DNA from: Nostoc sp. JL34
GTDB taxonomy: Bacteria > Cyanobacteriota > Cyanobacteriia > Cyanobacteriales > Nostocaceae
Length of the DNA: 37,391 nt
NCBI RefSeq assembly: GCF_017114945.1
Contig: NZ_JABXKQ010000029.1
Span: 1-37,391 of the forward strand
Direction: 5' to 3'
Shown here in pieces: positions 19,201 to 27,481 of the stretch; position 1 is the first letter of the stretch, and the number at the start of each line of letters is the position of its first letter. A program made the translations under genes and the position numbers. The notes under the pieces are model-generated. The model was not told the DNA's origin, did no database searches, and saw only the letters and a list, made by a program, of their open reading frames with translations.

Positions 19201-21705
19201 TGTATGGAACGCTGCTGATACAGGTAATAAGACAGCCGTATATCCTTTCTCGTGTAAAGCCTCTCTGACTCTGGCTATTTCTGCGGTAGGCCCAGCTAAG
19301 ACAAATTGTGTGGGAGAATTTTGATTAGCGATCGCAACTTGGGGAAAATGTCTCAGCACTGCTTCCACTTTGCTGATGTCTTCTTTGACAGCCAACATAC
19401 TACCCGCATCATGATCTGGATCTTCGGGTGCAGCCATTGCTTGACCCCTGGCTTTCACTAAGAACAAGTAATCTTCGGTACTCAAAACCCCCGCAGCCCA
19501 TAGCGCTGTTAATTCCCCGAAGCTATGACCGGCAACAAAATCTGACTTAAACCCAGCTTGTTGCAGGATGCTGTACATCCCTGCACTCAATACCCCGATG
19601 GCTGGTTGAGCGTATTCTGTGCGTTGCAAGGCAGCAATTTGGACATTTTTTTCTGCTTCTCCAAACACAGGATGAGGAAAAACGATTTCTGACAACGGCT
19701 GCAAATTATCTTTGAGCAACAGGCTATCCATATAACCATGAAGACGCCGCATCAAAGGGAAATTCATTACCAGTTCGCGCCCCATCTCCAAGTATTGCGA
19801 ACCTTGACCAGAAAATAGAGAGACAACTTTTCCGCCTAACTCCATACCAGAAGCGCGGTAATAAATTCCTTGGGGATGCTCCCAAGATGCTGCTGTTCCT
19901 TTGTGTTTCAGCCAGTCAATGCTAGTTTGCAGCAACTTGCAAGCTTCTTCGAGATTCTCAGCTACAAACCCAAATCTGGCAGCAGAGAGGGGAATATGTG
20001 GCGATTTGCACTCATTGACTAATTGTGCATAATGTGTTTTTGCTTCAGGCGATCGCAACTTACCTAAAATATCTTCCGACTTGCTCAACAATTGCTCTAC
20101 TGTAGGAGCAAACAACAGCACTTCACTAGCATCACTGTGTAAGCGGTAAGCGTGGTTTTGGTCGGCTTCATATTCTTCCAAAACGACGTGATAATTGGTT
20201 CCGCCAAATCCAAAGGAACTCACACCAGCCCGTCTTGGTGCTTCCCCTTCTGCCCGAATCCAAGGTCTAGTTTCGGTATTTAGATAAAAGGCCGAATTTT
20301 TAATATTGAGTTTGGGGTTCGGCTCGGTGATGTTAATTGTGGGCGGTAATACTTTGTGATGTAAAGCCAAAGCAGTTTTAATCAAACTCGCCGCACCCGC
20401 AGCCGCTTTTGTGTGCCCAATTTGCGATTTCACACTACCCAAAGCGATGTGCTGTTTTTTGTGATCGTGTTCGCCAAAGAAGTCTCTTAAAGATCCGAAT
20501 TCTGTCGGATCTCCAGCCATTGTCCCTGTACCATGTGCTTCCATCAAACCAACAGTAGCGGGAGAAAAGCCGGCATCTTCATAAGCACGTTCTAAGGCTT
20601 TGACTTGACCTTCTTTGCGCGGAGCATAAATACTCTTGTAACGCCCATCGCTGGAAGTACCAATACCTTTAATTACGGCATATATTTTATCGTTGTCCCG
20701 TTCAGCATCTTCTAACCGTTTGAGGACAATCATCCCAATACCTTCACCTAGCATCATCCCATCGGATTTAGCATCGAAAGGTTTGACATTTTCACTAGGA
20801 GAAACCGCCGGTGTTTTGCTGAACGATATGTAGGCCATGATCGTGTTATCGGTATCAACCCCACCAGTCAGCATCATGTCAGAACGATGCTCTACTAGTT
20901 CGCTAATTGCCATTTTTAAAGCCCCAAAGGAACTAGCGCAAGCAGCATCAACTACACAATTCATTCCGCCAAAATCTAGACGGTTGGCAATTCGTCCAGC
21001 GACTACGTTAGCTAACATTCCAGGGAAAGCGTTCTCATCCCACTTCACATAAGCGCTTTTAATTTTATCAACGATTTTTTTGGTATCTTCGTCAGATAAA
21101 CCACTGCTTTTGAGAACTTTTTCCCAAATCGGATATTCCAACCTGGCAGAAAGTGGCATTCCTAATTGCTTGGCCATAGCCACGCCTAAGATTACGCCAA
21201 CAGTCTCGCGGCTAAACTCACGTTTTTCGCCATAACCTGCATCTTCCATCGCCTCTTTGGCAACTACTAAACTTAATAGTTGCGAGACATCTGTGACTTC
21301 CAAAATGCTAGGTGGTATACCGAATTCCATCGGGTTAAAATCAACCTCTGGAAGAAATCCACCTCTTTTACAGTAGGTTTTATCTTCAGTAGTTCTGGGA
21401 TTTGGATCGTAATAATCTTCGACGCTCCAGTGAGTGGAAGGAACATCAGTAATACAGTCAATTTTGTTGACGATATTTTGCCAGTATTCCCGCAAATTTC
21501 TGGCTTTAGGCAATAGAGAAGCCATCCCAACAATGGCTATAGGATTGTGTTGTAATTGTCTGTTAATTTTATTGGTTGACACTGTTTTATCTGACTTATC
21601 TGACTTCATTCTTTTTTCCTCTATAGACCTCATAACAGCCTGTTCACAATTATTGACAAGGCTCTCTAACTCCGCTAAGGCAGTATCAATTGAATAAGCA
21701 GACAT
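16243..21705 (-). CDS. hglE: HglE: PfaA-like synthase, KS-AT-ACP-ACP-KR structural half
   Basis: An 1820-residue modular subunit, the first gene of the minus-strand run. Ketosynthase (about 53-510): Cys256 (DAACASS), His391 (HGTGT), His431 (IGHTKA). Acyltransferase (about 625-930): Ser728 in GHSFG and AAFH834, a malonyl-type pattern. A long Pro/Val/Glu linker contains two helical modules (1110-1132, 1173-1195). Two nearly identical ACPs follow, with phosphopantetheine Ser1384 and Ser1515 (LGIDSIKRVEIL). The last 220 residues resemble the structural (non-catalytic) half of a KR and stop just where HglD's catalytic half begins. The layout equals PfaA of PUFA synthases. HetI is expected to prime both ACPs. 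Upstream is a 1.8-kb spacer shared with divergent hgdB, where heterocyst-specific control should act. Confidence 0.94.
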   Translation of the reverse strand: MSAYSIDTALAELESLVNNCEQAVMRSIEEKRMKSDKSDKTVSTNKINRQLQHNPIAIVGMASLLPKARNLREYWQNIVNKIDCITDVPSTHWSVEDYYDPNPRTTEDKTYCKRGGFLPEVDFNPMEFGIPPSILEVTDVSQLLSLVVAKEAMEDAGYGEKREFSRETVGVILGVAMAKQLGMPLSARLEYPIWEKVLKSSGLSDEDTKKIVDKIKSAYVKWDENAFPGMLANVVAGRIANRLDFGGMNCVVDAACASSFGALKMAISELVEHRSDMMLTGGVDTDNTIMAYISFSKTPAVSPSENVKPFDAKSDGMMLGEGIGMIVLKRLEDAERDNDKIYAVIKGIGTSSDGRYKSIYAPRKEGQVKALERAYEDAGFSPATVGLMEAHGTGTMAGDPTEFGSLRDFFGEHDHKKQHIALGSVKSQIGHTKAAAGAASLIKTALALHHKVLPPTINITEPNPKLNIKNSAFYLNTETRPWIRAEGEAPRRAGVSSFGFGGTNYHVVLEEYEADQNHAYRLHSDASEVLLFAPTVEQLLSKSEDILGKLRSPEAKTHYAQLVNECKSPHIPLSAARFGFVAENLEEACKLLQTSIDWLKHKGTAASWEHPQGIYYRASGMELGGKVVSLFSGQGSQYLEMGRELVMNFPLMRRLHGYMDSLLLKDNLQPLSEIVFPHPVFGEAEKNVQIAALQRTEYAQPAIGVLSAGMYSILQQAGFKSDFVAGHSFGELTALWAAGVLSTEDYLFLVKARGQAMAAPEDPDHDAGSMLAVKEDISKVEAVLRHFPQVAIANQNSPTQFVLAGPTAEIARVREALHEKGYTAVLLPVSAAFHTPLIAFAQKSFAIATKSVKFQSPKIPVYSNVTSKQYPKEPQGIQKILETHLSNSVLFKQEIENIYAAGGTCFVEFGPRRILTNLVKDILGDRPHLTVSLNPSTQKNSDRSLREAVVQLRVIGLALNNLDPYQLPQTIPPIETKKTLNVRLNGINYRSEKTKNAFALALQDGHKVTLPAPEYSEAAPLFSSPGVTPTLAAIETNGHKKLTSAMNGVTANIITQPEQQMNPVTLSQPAQESKMQPTPEKLTNYEQLLASLEYLLTQFQENQAENLQVHGTYLNHQMEYAKAFFQLMQQQNSLLSESKSTAETAKMKLVVMESLERSMMQFHSQQGETLRIHEQYLQEQLEYTKSFFQLIQQEYSQIISGEGATQLTEKLSNFIPFTTETTVTDAPVPATTKIVESQSLPVTEPVAKNGLNLTQAPLLPAPQVVEPVVETPVSPTAKKDESSSSLLPNLFSTETVEPVTASPVPPVVEPQAEVVVKISSPPVNEVVAFTPEPAPTTAAPVSGATIDIVDLDKNLLAITSDKTGYPVEMLEMDMDMEADLGIDSIKRVEILGALQEMYPSLPKPNLEELSEKRTIGQVVEYLQSHASQSVLVEIAVHEIQPATEIPVEAAPVVEVFTTPEVSVVVAFTPEAEAATSDEFANLGETLLAITSDKTGYPVEMLELDMDMEADLGIDSIKRVEILGAMQETYPNLPKPNIEELGDLRTIGQIVDYLQQLAGGEKKKSEPEFVQQQPPQLEHELEHNIQRHLVKLRSLPQPDYLDFTLPEGHIGLITDDGSLTTYKLTESLIERGWKVVVISFPQSLIAQQAPLPTGVTRVTLANLSEEHLQQQLQAIASHCGAIGAFIHLHPMFVGNHTGSISYNESEKAIVKHVFLMAKHLKPSLNEAAKHGRSCFCTVAHLDGAFGLEYKVNFGAIGAGLFGLTKTLRWEWPKVFTRAIDLSPRLDAKQSVQNIIAELHDPNLYISEVGYGSQGRVTIIAD

Positions 21706-21890
21706 AGGGCATAGTTAGTACTGTGGATTGTGTAGCTACAGTAATTTCTGTTGCCTACTAAATAATGAAAATCTCTCGTCTTGTAAGCAGCTAGCTATCC
21801 TATCTGCACTAAATGCTTTTCTCCAAATCGACACCACACGACACATACTGCCCTCATAAAGCCTTAGATTTATAGGCGATTTTGGCACAC

Positions 21891-21920
21891 TGCGTAGGCG
21901 TAGCCCGTCGTAGACATCGC
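21891..21920. repeat. Dispersed TGCGTAGGCGTAGCCC-type repeat
   Basis: A 30-bp repeat related to copies at 36525-36554 (inside the truncated Rpn gene) and, more distantly, 32716-32741. This is a very common small dispersed repeat in Nostoc. Confidence 0.65.
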
Positions 21921-22572
21921 GAAAAAATGTTATACAACGCTAGACTCTTAATATTGTGGCAATAGGTCGATGACGTTGTTAAAACTGGTAAAATAGTCTT
22001 GGAGTGTAATAGCTGCTTGACCAGTGAATTCAATCCATTTGTAATAGTAGAGATTTTGAGCAATGGTATCCTACTGGAGCGATGAAAACTGAGGAGTAGC
22101 TAAGGGAACAGAAACTCTTTTTTCACCCGAAACTATTTGATTATCTAGCCTAACCACAACAACATAGCTGGTGTTAATGACAACGTTCTGTATCTTGATC
22201 AATGTCATAGCTAGTTTCAACGTCCGGGATAATATATTTTATGGTATTCTACCCAGTAAAGTTGACAAGTTCGTTACAGAAAAGACACCGCCTTTAATCC
22301 GAGTTTATGCAAGTTGTAAAAGTAATTAAACGATCACAAGCTGATGACAAAGCAGTTATCTTTAGTTATTTTTAATTTCCAAATCTCAATTAAATAACTA
22401 GTTTGTATAACCACTTTAAAGCATTGAATTAATAAAAACACTAGCATACTTTACAGAAACTAAATCATTCCTTTAAAGTTATTTTATAAATAACCTTATC
22501 CTCTTACTGATGGGAATTTTGAATAAAATTCAGTCCAAGAGTATAATTTATAACTATATAAAGGTGTGAAAA

Positions 22573-22605
22573 AATAGTTATGTCTAATCCGTAGACATAA
22601 CTATT
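22573..22605. repeat. Hairpin with perfect 14-bp arms in the hglE/hgdB spacer
   Basis: AATAGTTATGTCTA (22573-22586) pairs perfectly with 22592-22605 across a 5-nt loop. On the plus strand it is preceded by GAAAAAA and followed by CTCTTGATT; on the minus strand a TTTTTT run follows the stem directly, so it could end a minus-strand transcript, including a leader RNA of hglE. Confidence 0.5.
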
Positions 22606-22922
22606 CTCTTGATTAAATTAACAGTAAAAATCTGTTGTCTAGTAAGTAACAATTTAATGAATACATAGAAAAATTGAATAACCATAAGTACTTTTCTCAG
22701 ATAAACATCATAATTGAGTCAAAGTTTTCAGTTATTTTTCAATATAAGTCAAGCTAAGAACTAAAGCGGTTATTTATAAAGCAAATGTTAATTTTTAGTA
22801 TGTTGCTTGATAAACATAACATGGGTTAAATAGGTTTTTAGTAAAAAGTGAACCGAAGCAAAGATCAGATTTTATATCTACCAACTAACCCACTATGCAA
22901 TCAATTGCAGCACTAATACCTT

Positions 22923-22986
22923 AACTAGGGGCGATTCATGAATTGCCCCTAGTTGTATACTATAAGAATGTCTTATAGTATACAAC
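22923..22986. repeat. Two overlapping palindromes in the hglE/hgdB spacer
   Basis: The first (22923-22954) has arms AACTAGGGGC/GCCCCTAGTT around GATTCATGAATT, itself nearly palindromic. The second (22952-22986) has perfect 16-bp arms, GTTGTATACTATAAGA and its reverse complement, with ATG as loop. They share three bases. The first is of a type dispersed in Nostoc intergenic DNA; the second could be an insertion-derived hairpin, a regulator site or an RNA structure. Confidence 0.7.
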
Positions 22987-23532
22987 CTTGCTAATAATAA
23001 TCTGTTAGTAATATCAAATCTGCTTAATAACTAACTATTTGTTGGTATTCAATTGCTAGATAAAGGATTAGTGATGAGTAAATTTTTTAGTCTCTAATCT
23101 TACTAGAATGAAATCTTTTAGTGATAGAATCAGGACTTATGCAAATTAAATTATTTGACAAAAATCAATTTTTCCGCCATACTTAATAACAAGTTTATCC
23201 CAGTTTTGAGTTCATTTTTATTAGCGCTTCGTTGTTCTTGAAAGTTAATTTTTCTGGTTAGCGCTATTGTATTTTACGCTACTGGATTAGATATCAAATT
23301 AGGATATAACTTAGGAAGCTTTGAAGTAACACGCCATTCATTTTCACGCCACGATAATAAGTTTGGGCGGTAAAAGCGTACAAAATTCATATAAAACCAA
23401 TTTAGATCCATCCACTTGATTAAAGCAAAAAACCTAGAGGAAAAGCCCTTTTGGTAATTTGCGGATGAGTCTATTGTAATCGACTAAATATAACCAGGCT
23501 ATCTCCTAAAAAAGCAGAATTGGAATGAAAAT

Positions 23533-24741
23533 ATGGCAGTAAATAAAGAAAGCCGATTATTCAGAAAACCCGTAGGCCGATCGCAATTAATTTTAGCAGC
23601 CTCTCTCACCTTAGCGGCTGGATTAATCGCTTTCTATAGTTTGGTACCCTATTGGTCTAAACCTAAAGTTGTGACAGCGCCAGCAAATCCTCCAAAAGCT
23701 GCTACGCCTGCGAAAGTTGCTGTGACAGCTTTGGGACGTTTGGAGCCAGAAGGCGAAGTTACCACTTTGACTGCTCCTACTTCTAATAATGGGGTGCGAG
23801 TAGACAGACTGTTGGTGAAAGAAGGAGATGCGGTTAAAGCAGGGCAATTATTGGCCTATCTCGAAAATTATGGTCGTTCTAGAACTGCATTACAACAGGC
23901 TTTAGACCAACTGCAAGTTGCCAAAGCTAAATTAGCGCAGGTGAAATCTGGAGGTAAAACGGGAGATGTTGATGCTCAAAAGGCTGTAATTGCCCGGTTA
24001 GAGCCACAATATAAAGGAGACGTTGCCACACAACAGGCGACAATCGACCGCATCCAGGCGGAAGTAGACAACGCTCAAGCCGAAAACGATCGCTATCAGC
24101 AATTATACAAACAAGGTGCGATCGCAGCTTCTGTAGCAGATACCAAAGCTTTGCAACTAAAGACTACACAACAGCAACTAACAGAAGCTCAAGCCACTCT
24201 CAAGCGAACTCAAGACACATTCCAAGCACAACGCAAGCAAGCACAAGCCCAACTCACTAGTATTAGTGAAGTGCGTAGTGTAGATGTTCAGGTGGCACAA
24301 ACCGAAGTCAACAGTGCAACAACTTCTGTTCAACAAGCAAAAGCCGACTTGGACTTAAGTTATATCAAATCTCCCATAAATGGCAAAATTTTGAAAATTC
24401 ACGCCAAAACCGGAGAAGTTATCAGCACCAACAGAGGATTTGCTGAAATAGGTAAGACATCTCAAATGTATGTGATTGCAGAGGTGTATCAAACCGATGT
24501 TCAAAAAGTGCGTGTAGGACAAAAAGCCACCATTACCAGTACTGCATTTATTGGAACATTAAAAGGAACTGTGAAAGAGATTGGTTGGCAAGTTGACAAG
24601 CAAAGCATCTTCAGCCTCAATCCTGGTTCAGATACAGACCGCAGAATAGTTGAAGTGAAAATCTCCATCGATAATCCCGCAGATAGCGAAAAGGTCGCTC
24701 GTTTAACTAACTTACAAGTGGATGTCGCCATTCATATTTAG
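23533..24741 (+). CDS. hgdB: HgdB: DevB-like periplasmic adaptor (membrane fusion protein)
   Basis: A 402-residue HlyD/DevB-family adaptor. A single N-terminal membrane anchor lies at about 19-40, followed by a Pro/Ala spacer, the first half of a lipoyl domain (VTALGRLEPEG to AGQLLAYLE, about 64-112), a long alpha-hairpin of Gln/Ala-rich coiled coil (about 118-270), the second lipoyl half (DLSYIKSPINGKILKIHAKT) and a beta-barrel end. It should link an inner-membrane transporter to an outer-membrane TolC-type channel to lay down the glycolipid layer. Position and order match hgdB-hgdC-hgdA of Anabaena PCC 7120, where HgdB/HgdC were shown to matter for glycolipid-layer composition. It lies 67 bp upstream of hgdC. 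No DevA-type ATPase gene is in the window. Confidence 0.88.
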   Translation: MAVNKESRLFRKPVGRSQLILAASLTLAAGLIAFYSLVPYWSKPKVVTAPANPPKAATPAKVAVTALGRLEPEGEVTTLTAPTSNNGVRVDRLLVKEGDAVKAGQLLAYLENYGRSRTALQQALDQLQVAKAKLAQVKSGGKTGDVDAQKAVIARLEPQYKGDVATQQATIDRIQAEVDNAQAENDRYQQLYKQGAIAASVADTKALQLKTTQQQLTEAQATLKRTQDTFQAQRKQAQAQLTSISEVRSVDVQVAQTEVNSATTSVQQAKADLDLSYIKSPINGKILKIHAKTGEVISTNRGFAEIGKTSQMYVIAEVYQTDVQKVRVGQKATITSTAFIGTLKGTVKEIGWQVDKQSIFSLNPGSDTDRRIVEVKISIDNPADSEKVARLTNLQVDVAIHI

Positions 24742-24761
24742 TCATAGGGCATAGGTCATTC

Positions 24762-24803
24762 ACAAATGACAAATGACAAATAACAAATGACAAATAATAA
24801 ATA
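24762..24803. repeat. ACAAATG heptamer tandem repeat between hgdB and hgdC
   Basis: About six heptamers (ACAAATG/ACAAATA variants) in a row occupy most of the hgdB-hgdC gap. The same heptamer recurs at 33685-33708. These are typical STRR-type repeats of filamentous cyanobacteria. Confidence 0.75.
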
Positions 24804-24808
24804 AATCC

Positions 24809-25987
24809 ATGATTTTCAAAATTCCTTTAGCATGGCTACAGCTAGCCCAGCAAAAAGTTCGTTTACTAGTAGCTGTAGCCGGGATTGGTTTTATTGTGCT
24901 GCTCATGTTTGTGCAACTTGGTTTTCAAGATGCTCTCTATTCCAGTGCAACCGCAGTGCATCAGAATCTCAAGGGAGATTTATTTTTAGTTAGTTCGCAA
25001 TATAAATCTTTGACATCAAATCAAAGCTTTTCGCGGACTCGTTTATACCAATCACTGGGGTTTGATGGCGTAGAGTCAGTTAGCCCCATGTATTTGCAAT
25101 TTGCCAAACTTAAAAATCCGGCAACTGGTGAAAAATATTCAATATATGTTATTGGTTTTGATCCAGGTAGACCTGTGATGAACCTCCCAGAAGTTGAGAA
25201 AAATTTAGATAAACTAAAAATTCCCGATGTCATGCTTTTTGATCGGGGTTCTCGCCCAGAGTTTGGCCCAATAGCTGAAAAATTTAATGCGGGAGACACT
25301 GCACAAACAATTGAAATATTTCCCTTCAATTCATTAATTGGTTATAGAGTCAGAATTGGTGGCTTATTCACCTTAGGGCCTTCCTTTGGGGTAGACGGCA
25401 ATTTACTTGTCAGTGACTCAACTTTCTTGAGGATAAATCCCAATACTCGTCCGGCAGATATGATAGATATCGGTTTGATTTCCCTCAAACCTGGTGCTAA
25501 TGCAGAAACAGTACTAAAAAATTTACAAGCAAGTTTGCCTAATGATGTCCAAGTTTTTACACGTCAAGGCTTCATTGATTTTGAAAAAAAATATTGGGCA
25601 GTCAGAACACCCATTGGTTTTATACTTAACTTGATGTTGACAATGGCTGCGGTTGTTGGTGTGGTGATTGTTTATCAAATTCTTTACAGCAATATTGCTA
25701 CGCAATTCGTTGCTTACGCCACTTTAAAAGCCATCGGATATGCCAATATATATTTGTTAAATGTGGTATTTCAGCAAGCTTTAATTTTGGCAATCTTAGC
25801 TTATATTCCCGGATTTATTACTTCTGTATTATTGTATAGTTTTGCAGCAGAAGCAACTAAATTACCAATAATTATGACCACTAATAATGCACTGCTTGTC
25901 TTAACTTCAACAGTATTAATGTGTATAACATCAGGCGCACTTGCTATCAACAAACTTCGCTCCGCAGATCCGGGAGATATTTTTTAG
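24809..25987 (+). CDS. hgdC: HgdC: DevC-like FtsX-type permease
   Basis: A 392-residue DevC-type transporter subunit. One transmembrane helix near the N-terminus (about 17-40, VRLLVAVAGIGFIVLLMFV), a large periplasmic domain (about 45-260), then three helices (about 268-292, 310-345, 352-372) give the FtsX/MacB fold. DevC proteins pair with a DevB adaptor and a DevA ATPase; the partner adaptor is hgdB just upstream, but the ATPase gene that normally follows devC is absent and hgdA comes next. An ATPase encoded elsewhere probably serves this pair. A perfect 10-bp inverted repeat follows the stop (26001-26023). Confidence 0.88.
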   Translation: MIFKIPLAWLQLAQQKVRLLVAVAGIGFIVLLMFVQLGFQDALYSSATAVHQNLKGDLFLVSSQYKSLTSNQSFSRTRLYQSLGFDGVESVSPMYLQFAKLKNPATGEKYSIYVIGFDPGRPVMNLPEVEKNLDKLKIPDVMLFDRGSRPEFGPIAEKFNAGDTAQTIEIFPFNSLIGYRVRIGGLFTLGPSFGVDGNLLVSDSTFLRINPNTRPADMIDIGLISLKPGANAETVLKNLQASLPNDVQVFTRQGFIDFEKKYWAVRTPIGFILNLMLTMAAVVGVVIVYQILYSNIATQFVAYATLKAIGYANIYLLNVVFQQALILAILAYIPGFITSVLLYSFAAEATKLPIIMTTNNALLVLTSTVLMCITSGALAINKLRSADPGDIF

Positions 25988-26000
25988 GTGATTATTAGCA

Positions 26001-26023
26001 GCAAAATAATCAAATTATTTTGC
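26001..26023. terminator. Perfect 10-bp inverted repeat after hgdC
   Basis: GCAAAATAAT and its reverse complement flank CAA, 13 nt after the hgdC stop. The stem is AT-rich and the downstream T-tract is poor, so it could be a weak terminator or a 3'-end stabiliser. Confidence 0.4.
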
Positions 26024-26193
26024 CCTGAACTAGGCTCATAACTATGCATTAGTAAGCCCATCCACAAAAAAATCCTCTTTATACACTTTTAGATTTTAGA
26101 TGATAAGTCTTTATAACAATTCCAATTTTGTATAGCTTTAAAGTCTTTTATCTAAAAACTCAAATTCACTTATTTAACAATAATCCCAACTTT

Positions 26194-27198
26194 ATGAACC
26201 TCCAAAACAAAACCCTCCTAATTACCGGAATTGATGAACTTGTCGGTTTACGTGCAGCCGAATTAGCAATAGCACAGGGAATGAAGGTTCGTGGACTACA
26301 AAGTTCAAAAGAAAAGAACAAACAATTACAGAATTTAGGTGTTGAAGTAATTATTGGTAGTACTACTGATTCTACTATTGCTCAAAAGGCTTGCCAGGGA
26401 GTAGATATCGTTTTACATACAGAGCAAATTGCCGAAGAAGCTGGCGCAATTAAGCATTTTCGTGATGTCAATGTTGGCGGTACTGTCAACATAGCTAAAG
26501 CTGCTAAACAGGCTGGTGTCAAAGCATTTGTGCATCTATCTAGTGTGATGGTTTACGGTTTCAACTATCCTAATGGTGTTACAGAATCCGGGCCACTCTC
26601 TGGTGAAAATAATCCTTATTGTCAAACGAAAATAGAAGCTGAAACAGCACTCTTAGAACTGAATAATCCCCCAGATTTTGGCATCATCATTATTCGAGCC
26701 GGAGATGTTTACGGCCCAGGAAGTATTCCCTGGATAGTCAGACCAATTCTGATGATGCGCCAAAAGTTATTTGCCTGTGCCAACGATGGTAAAGGAGTAA
26801 TCAATCATGTATATATAGATAACTTGATTGATGGCATCTTTCTGGCGATAGAAAAAGAAACCTCCGGTGAAATCTTTAATATCACTGACGGACAAGAAAC
26901 TTCGTGGAAAGAGTATTTTATGCGTTTAGCAGCAATGGAAGGTTTACAAGCACCCCTTTCATTATCAAAAGATGAAATCAAGTTGTTTCTAAAGCTACGT
27001 GTTCAAGGACAAAAACTTTTTCGGCAAAAAGTTGATATCTTGCCAGAGTCTATAGATTTTATGACTCGTCCCTACGCTTGTTCGATTCTCAAAGCCCAAA
27101 ATCTGTTAAATTATAAACCAAGAGTTGACCTAGAATCAGGAATGCAGCAAACACATGAATGGCTGCAAAAAACAGATATTCAAAGCTTGATAAAATAG
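26194..27198 (+). CDS. hgdA: HgdA: extended-SDR NAD-dependent epimerase (UDP-galactose 4-epimerase type)
   Basis: A 334-residue extended short-chain dehydrogenase/epimerase. The Rossmann opening is TGIDELVG (11-18), where the central Gly of GxxGxxG is Glu15. The catalytic pair is Tyr142-x3-Lys146 (YCQTK), with Ser116/117 (HLSS) and a RAGDVYGPG sugar-nucleotide segment. The ortholog position in Anabaena PCC 7120 is held by HgdA, reported as a UDP-galactose 4-epimerase needed for correct heterocyst glycolipids; it would supply or balance the UDP-hexose used by the glycosyltransferase. ATG 26194 is chosen because it begins the fold directly (MNLQNKTLLITG). An in-frame codon at 26128 would add 22 unrelated residues. 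It is 206 bp downstream of hgdC. Confidence 0.85.
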   Translation: MNLQNKTLLITGIDELVGLRAAELAIAQGMKVRGLQSSKEKNKQLQNLGVEVIIGSTTDSTIAQKACQGVDIVLHTEQIAEEAGAIKHFRDVNVGGTVNIAKAAKQAGVKAFVHLSSVMVYGFNYPNGVTESGPLSGENNPYCQTKIEAETALLELNNPPDFGIIIIRAGDVYGPGSIPWIVRPILMMRQKLFACANDGKGVINHVYIDNLIDGIFLAIEKETSGEIFNITDGQETSWKEYFMRLAAMEGLQAPLSLSKDEIKLFLKLRVQGQKLFRQKVDILPESIDFMTRPYACSILKAQNLLNYKPRVDLESGMQQTHEWLQKTDIQSLIK

Positions 27199-27321
27199 TC
27201 GTTTGGGATTGGGAAGTTATAAGAATTAGAATAGTCGGTTGAGTTTCGCTATCTTTCAACCCAACAAAACCTTCATAATGTTGGGTTACCCTTTTCCTTC
27301 TCCTAATAGAGACGCTAGGCA

Positions 27322-27358
27322 TAGCTTGCTTCCACGAAGTGGTACGGGAAGCAAGCTA
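27322..27358. repeat. Dispersed hairpin repeat downstream of hgdA
   Basis: Perfect 12-bp arms TAGCTTGCTTCC and GGAAGCAAGCTA flank 13 nt. It belongs to the common Nostoc repeats and could terminate the hgdA transcript, though no T-run follows on the plus strand. Confidence 0.6.
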
Positions 27359-27481
27359 AGTTCTCAACCCAACTTACTAAATTCTGACTTCTTAATTCTG
27401 AACTCTTACGTTGCATCTGCCTAACAATTAACTGCCATTAATCATAAAATAATCCACAGATTTTCCGAATACTTGTTTTCT

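Larger units (their letters stand above)
21706..23532. other. 1.8-kb divergent intergenic region hglE/hgdB
   Basis: A long AT-rich non-coding stretch between the start codons of hglE and hgdB. No frame in it looks like protein (the 69-codon minus frame at 21854-22063 runs through a dispersed repeat). It holds one GTAGGCGTAGCCC-type repeat (21891-21920), a 14-bp-arm hairpin (22573-22605) and two overlapping palindromes (22923-22986). Both halves of the glycolipid island must be driven from here, so long leaders, small RNAs or distal promoters are plausible. No firm NtcA or DevH box could be assigned by eye. Confidence 0.7.

Noticed and set aside
21854..22063. Small gene upstream of hglE on the minus strand
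   Set aside because: Part of the frame is the translation of a dispersed repeat (21891-21920), and there is no protein signature.
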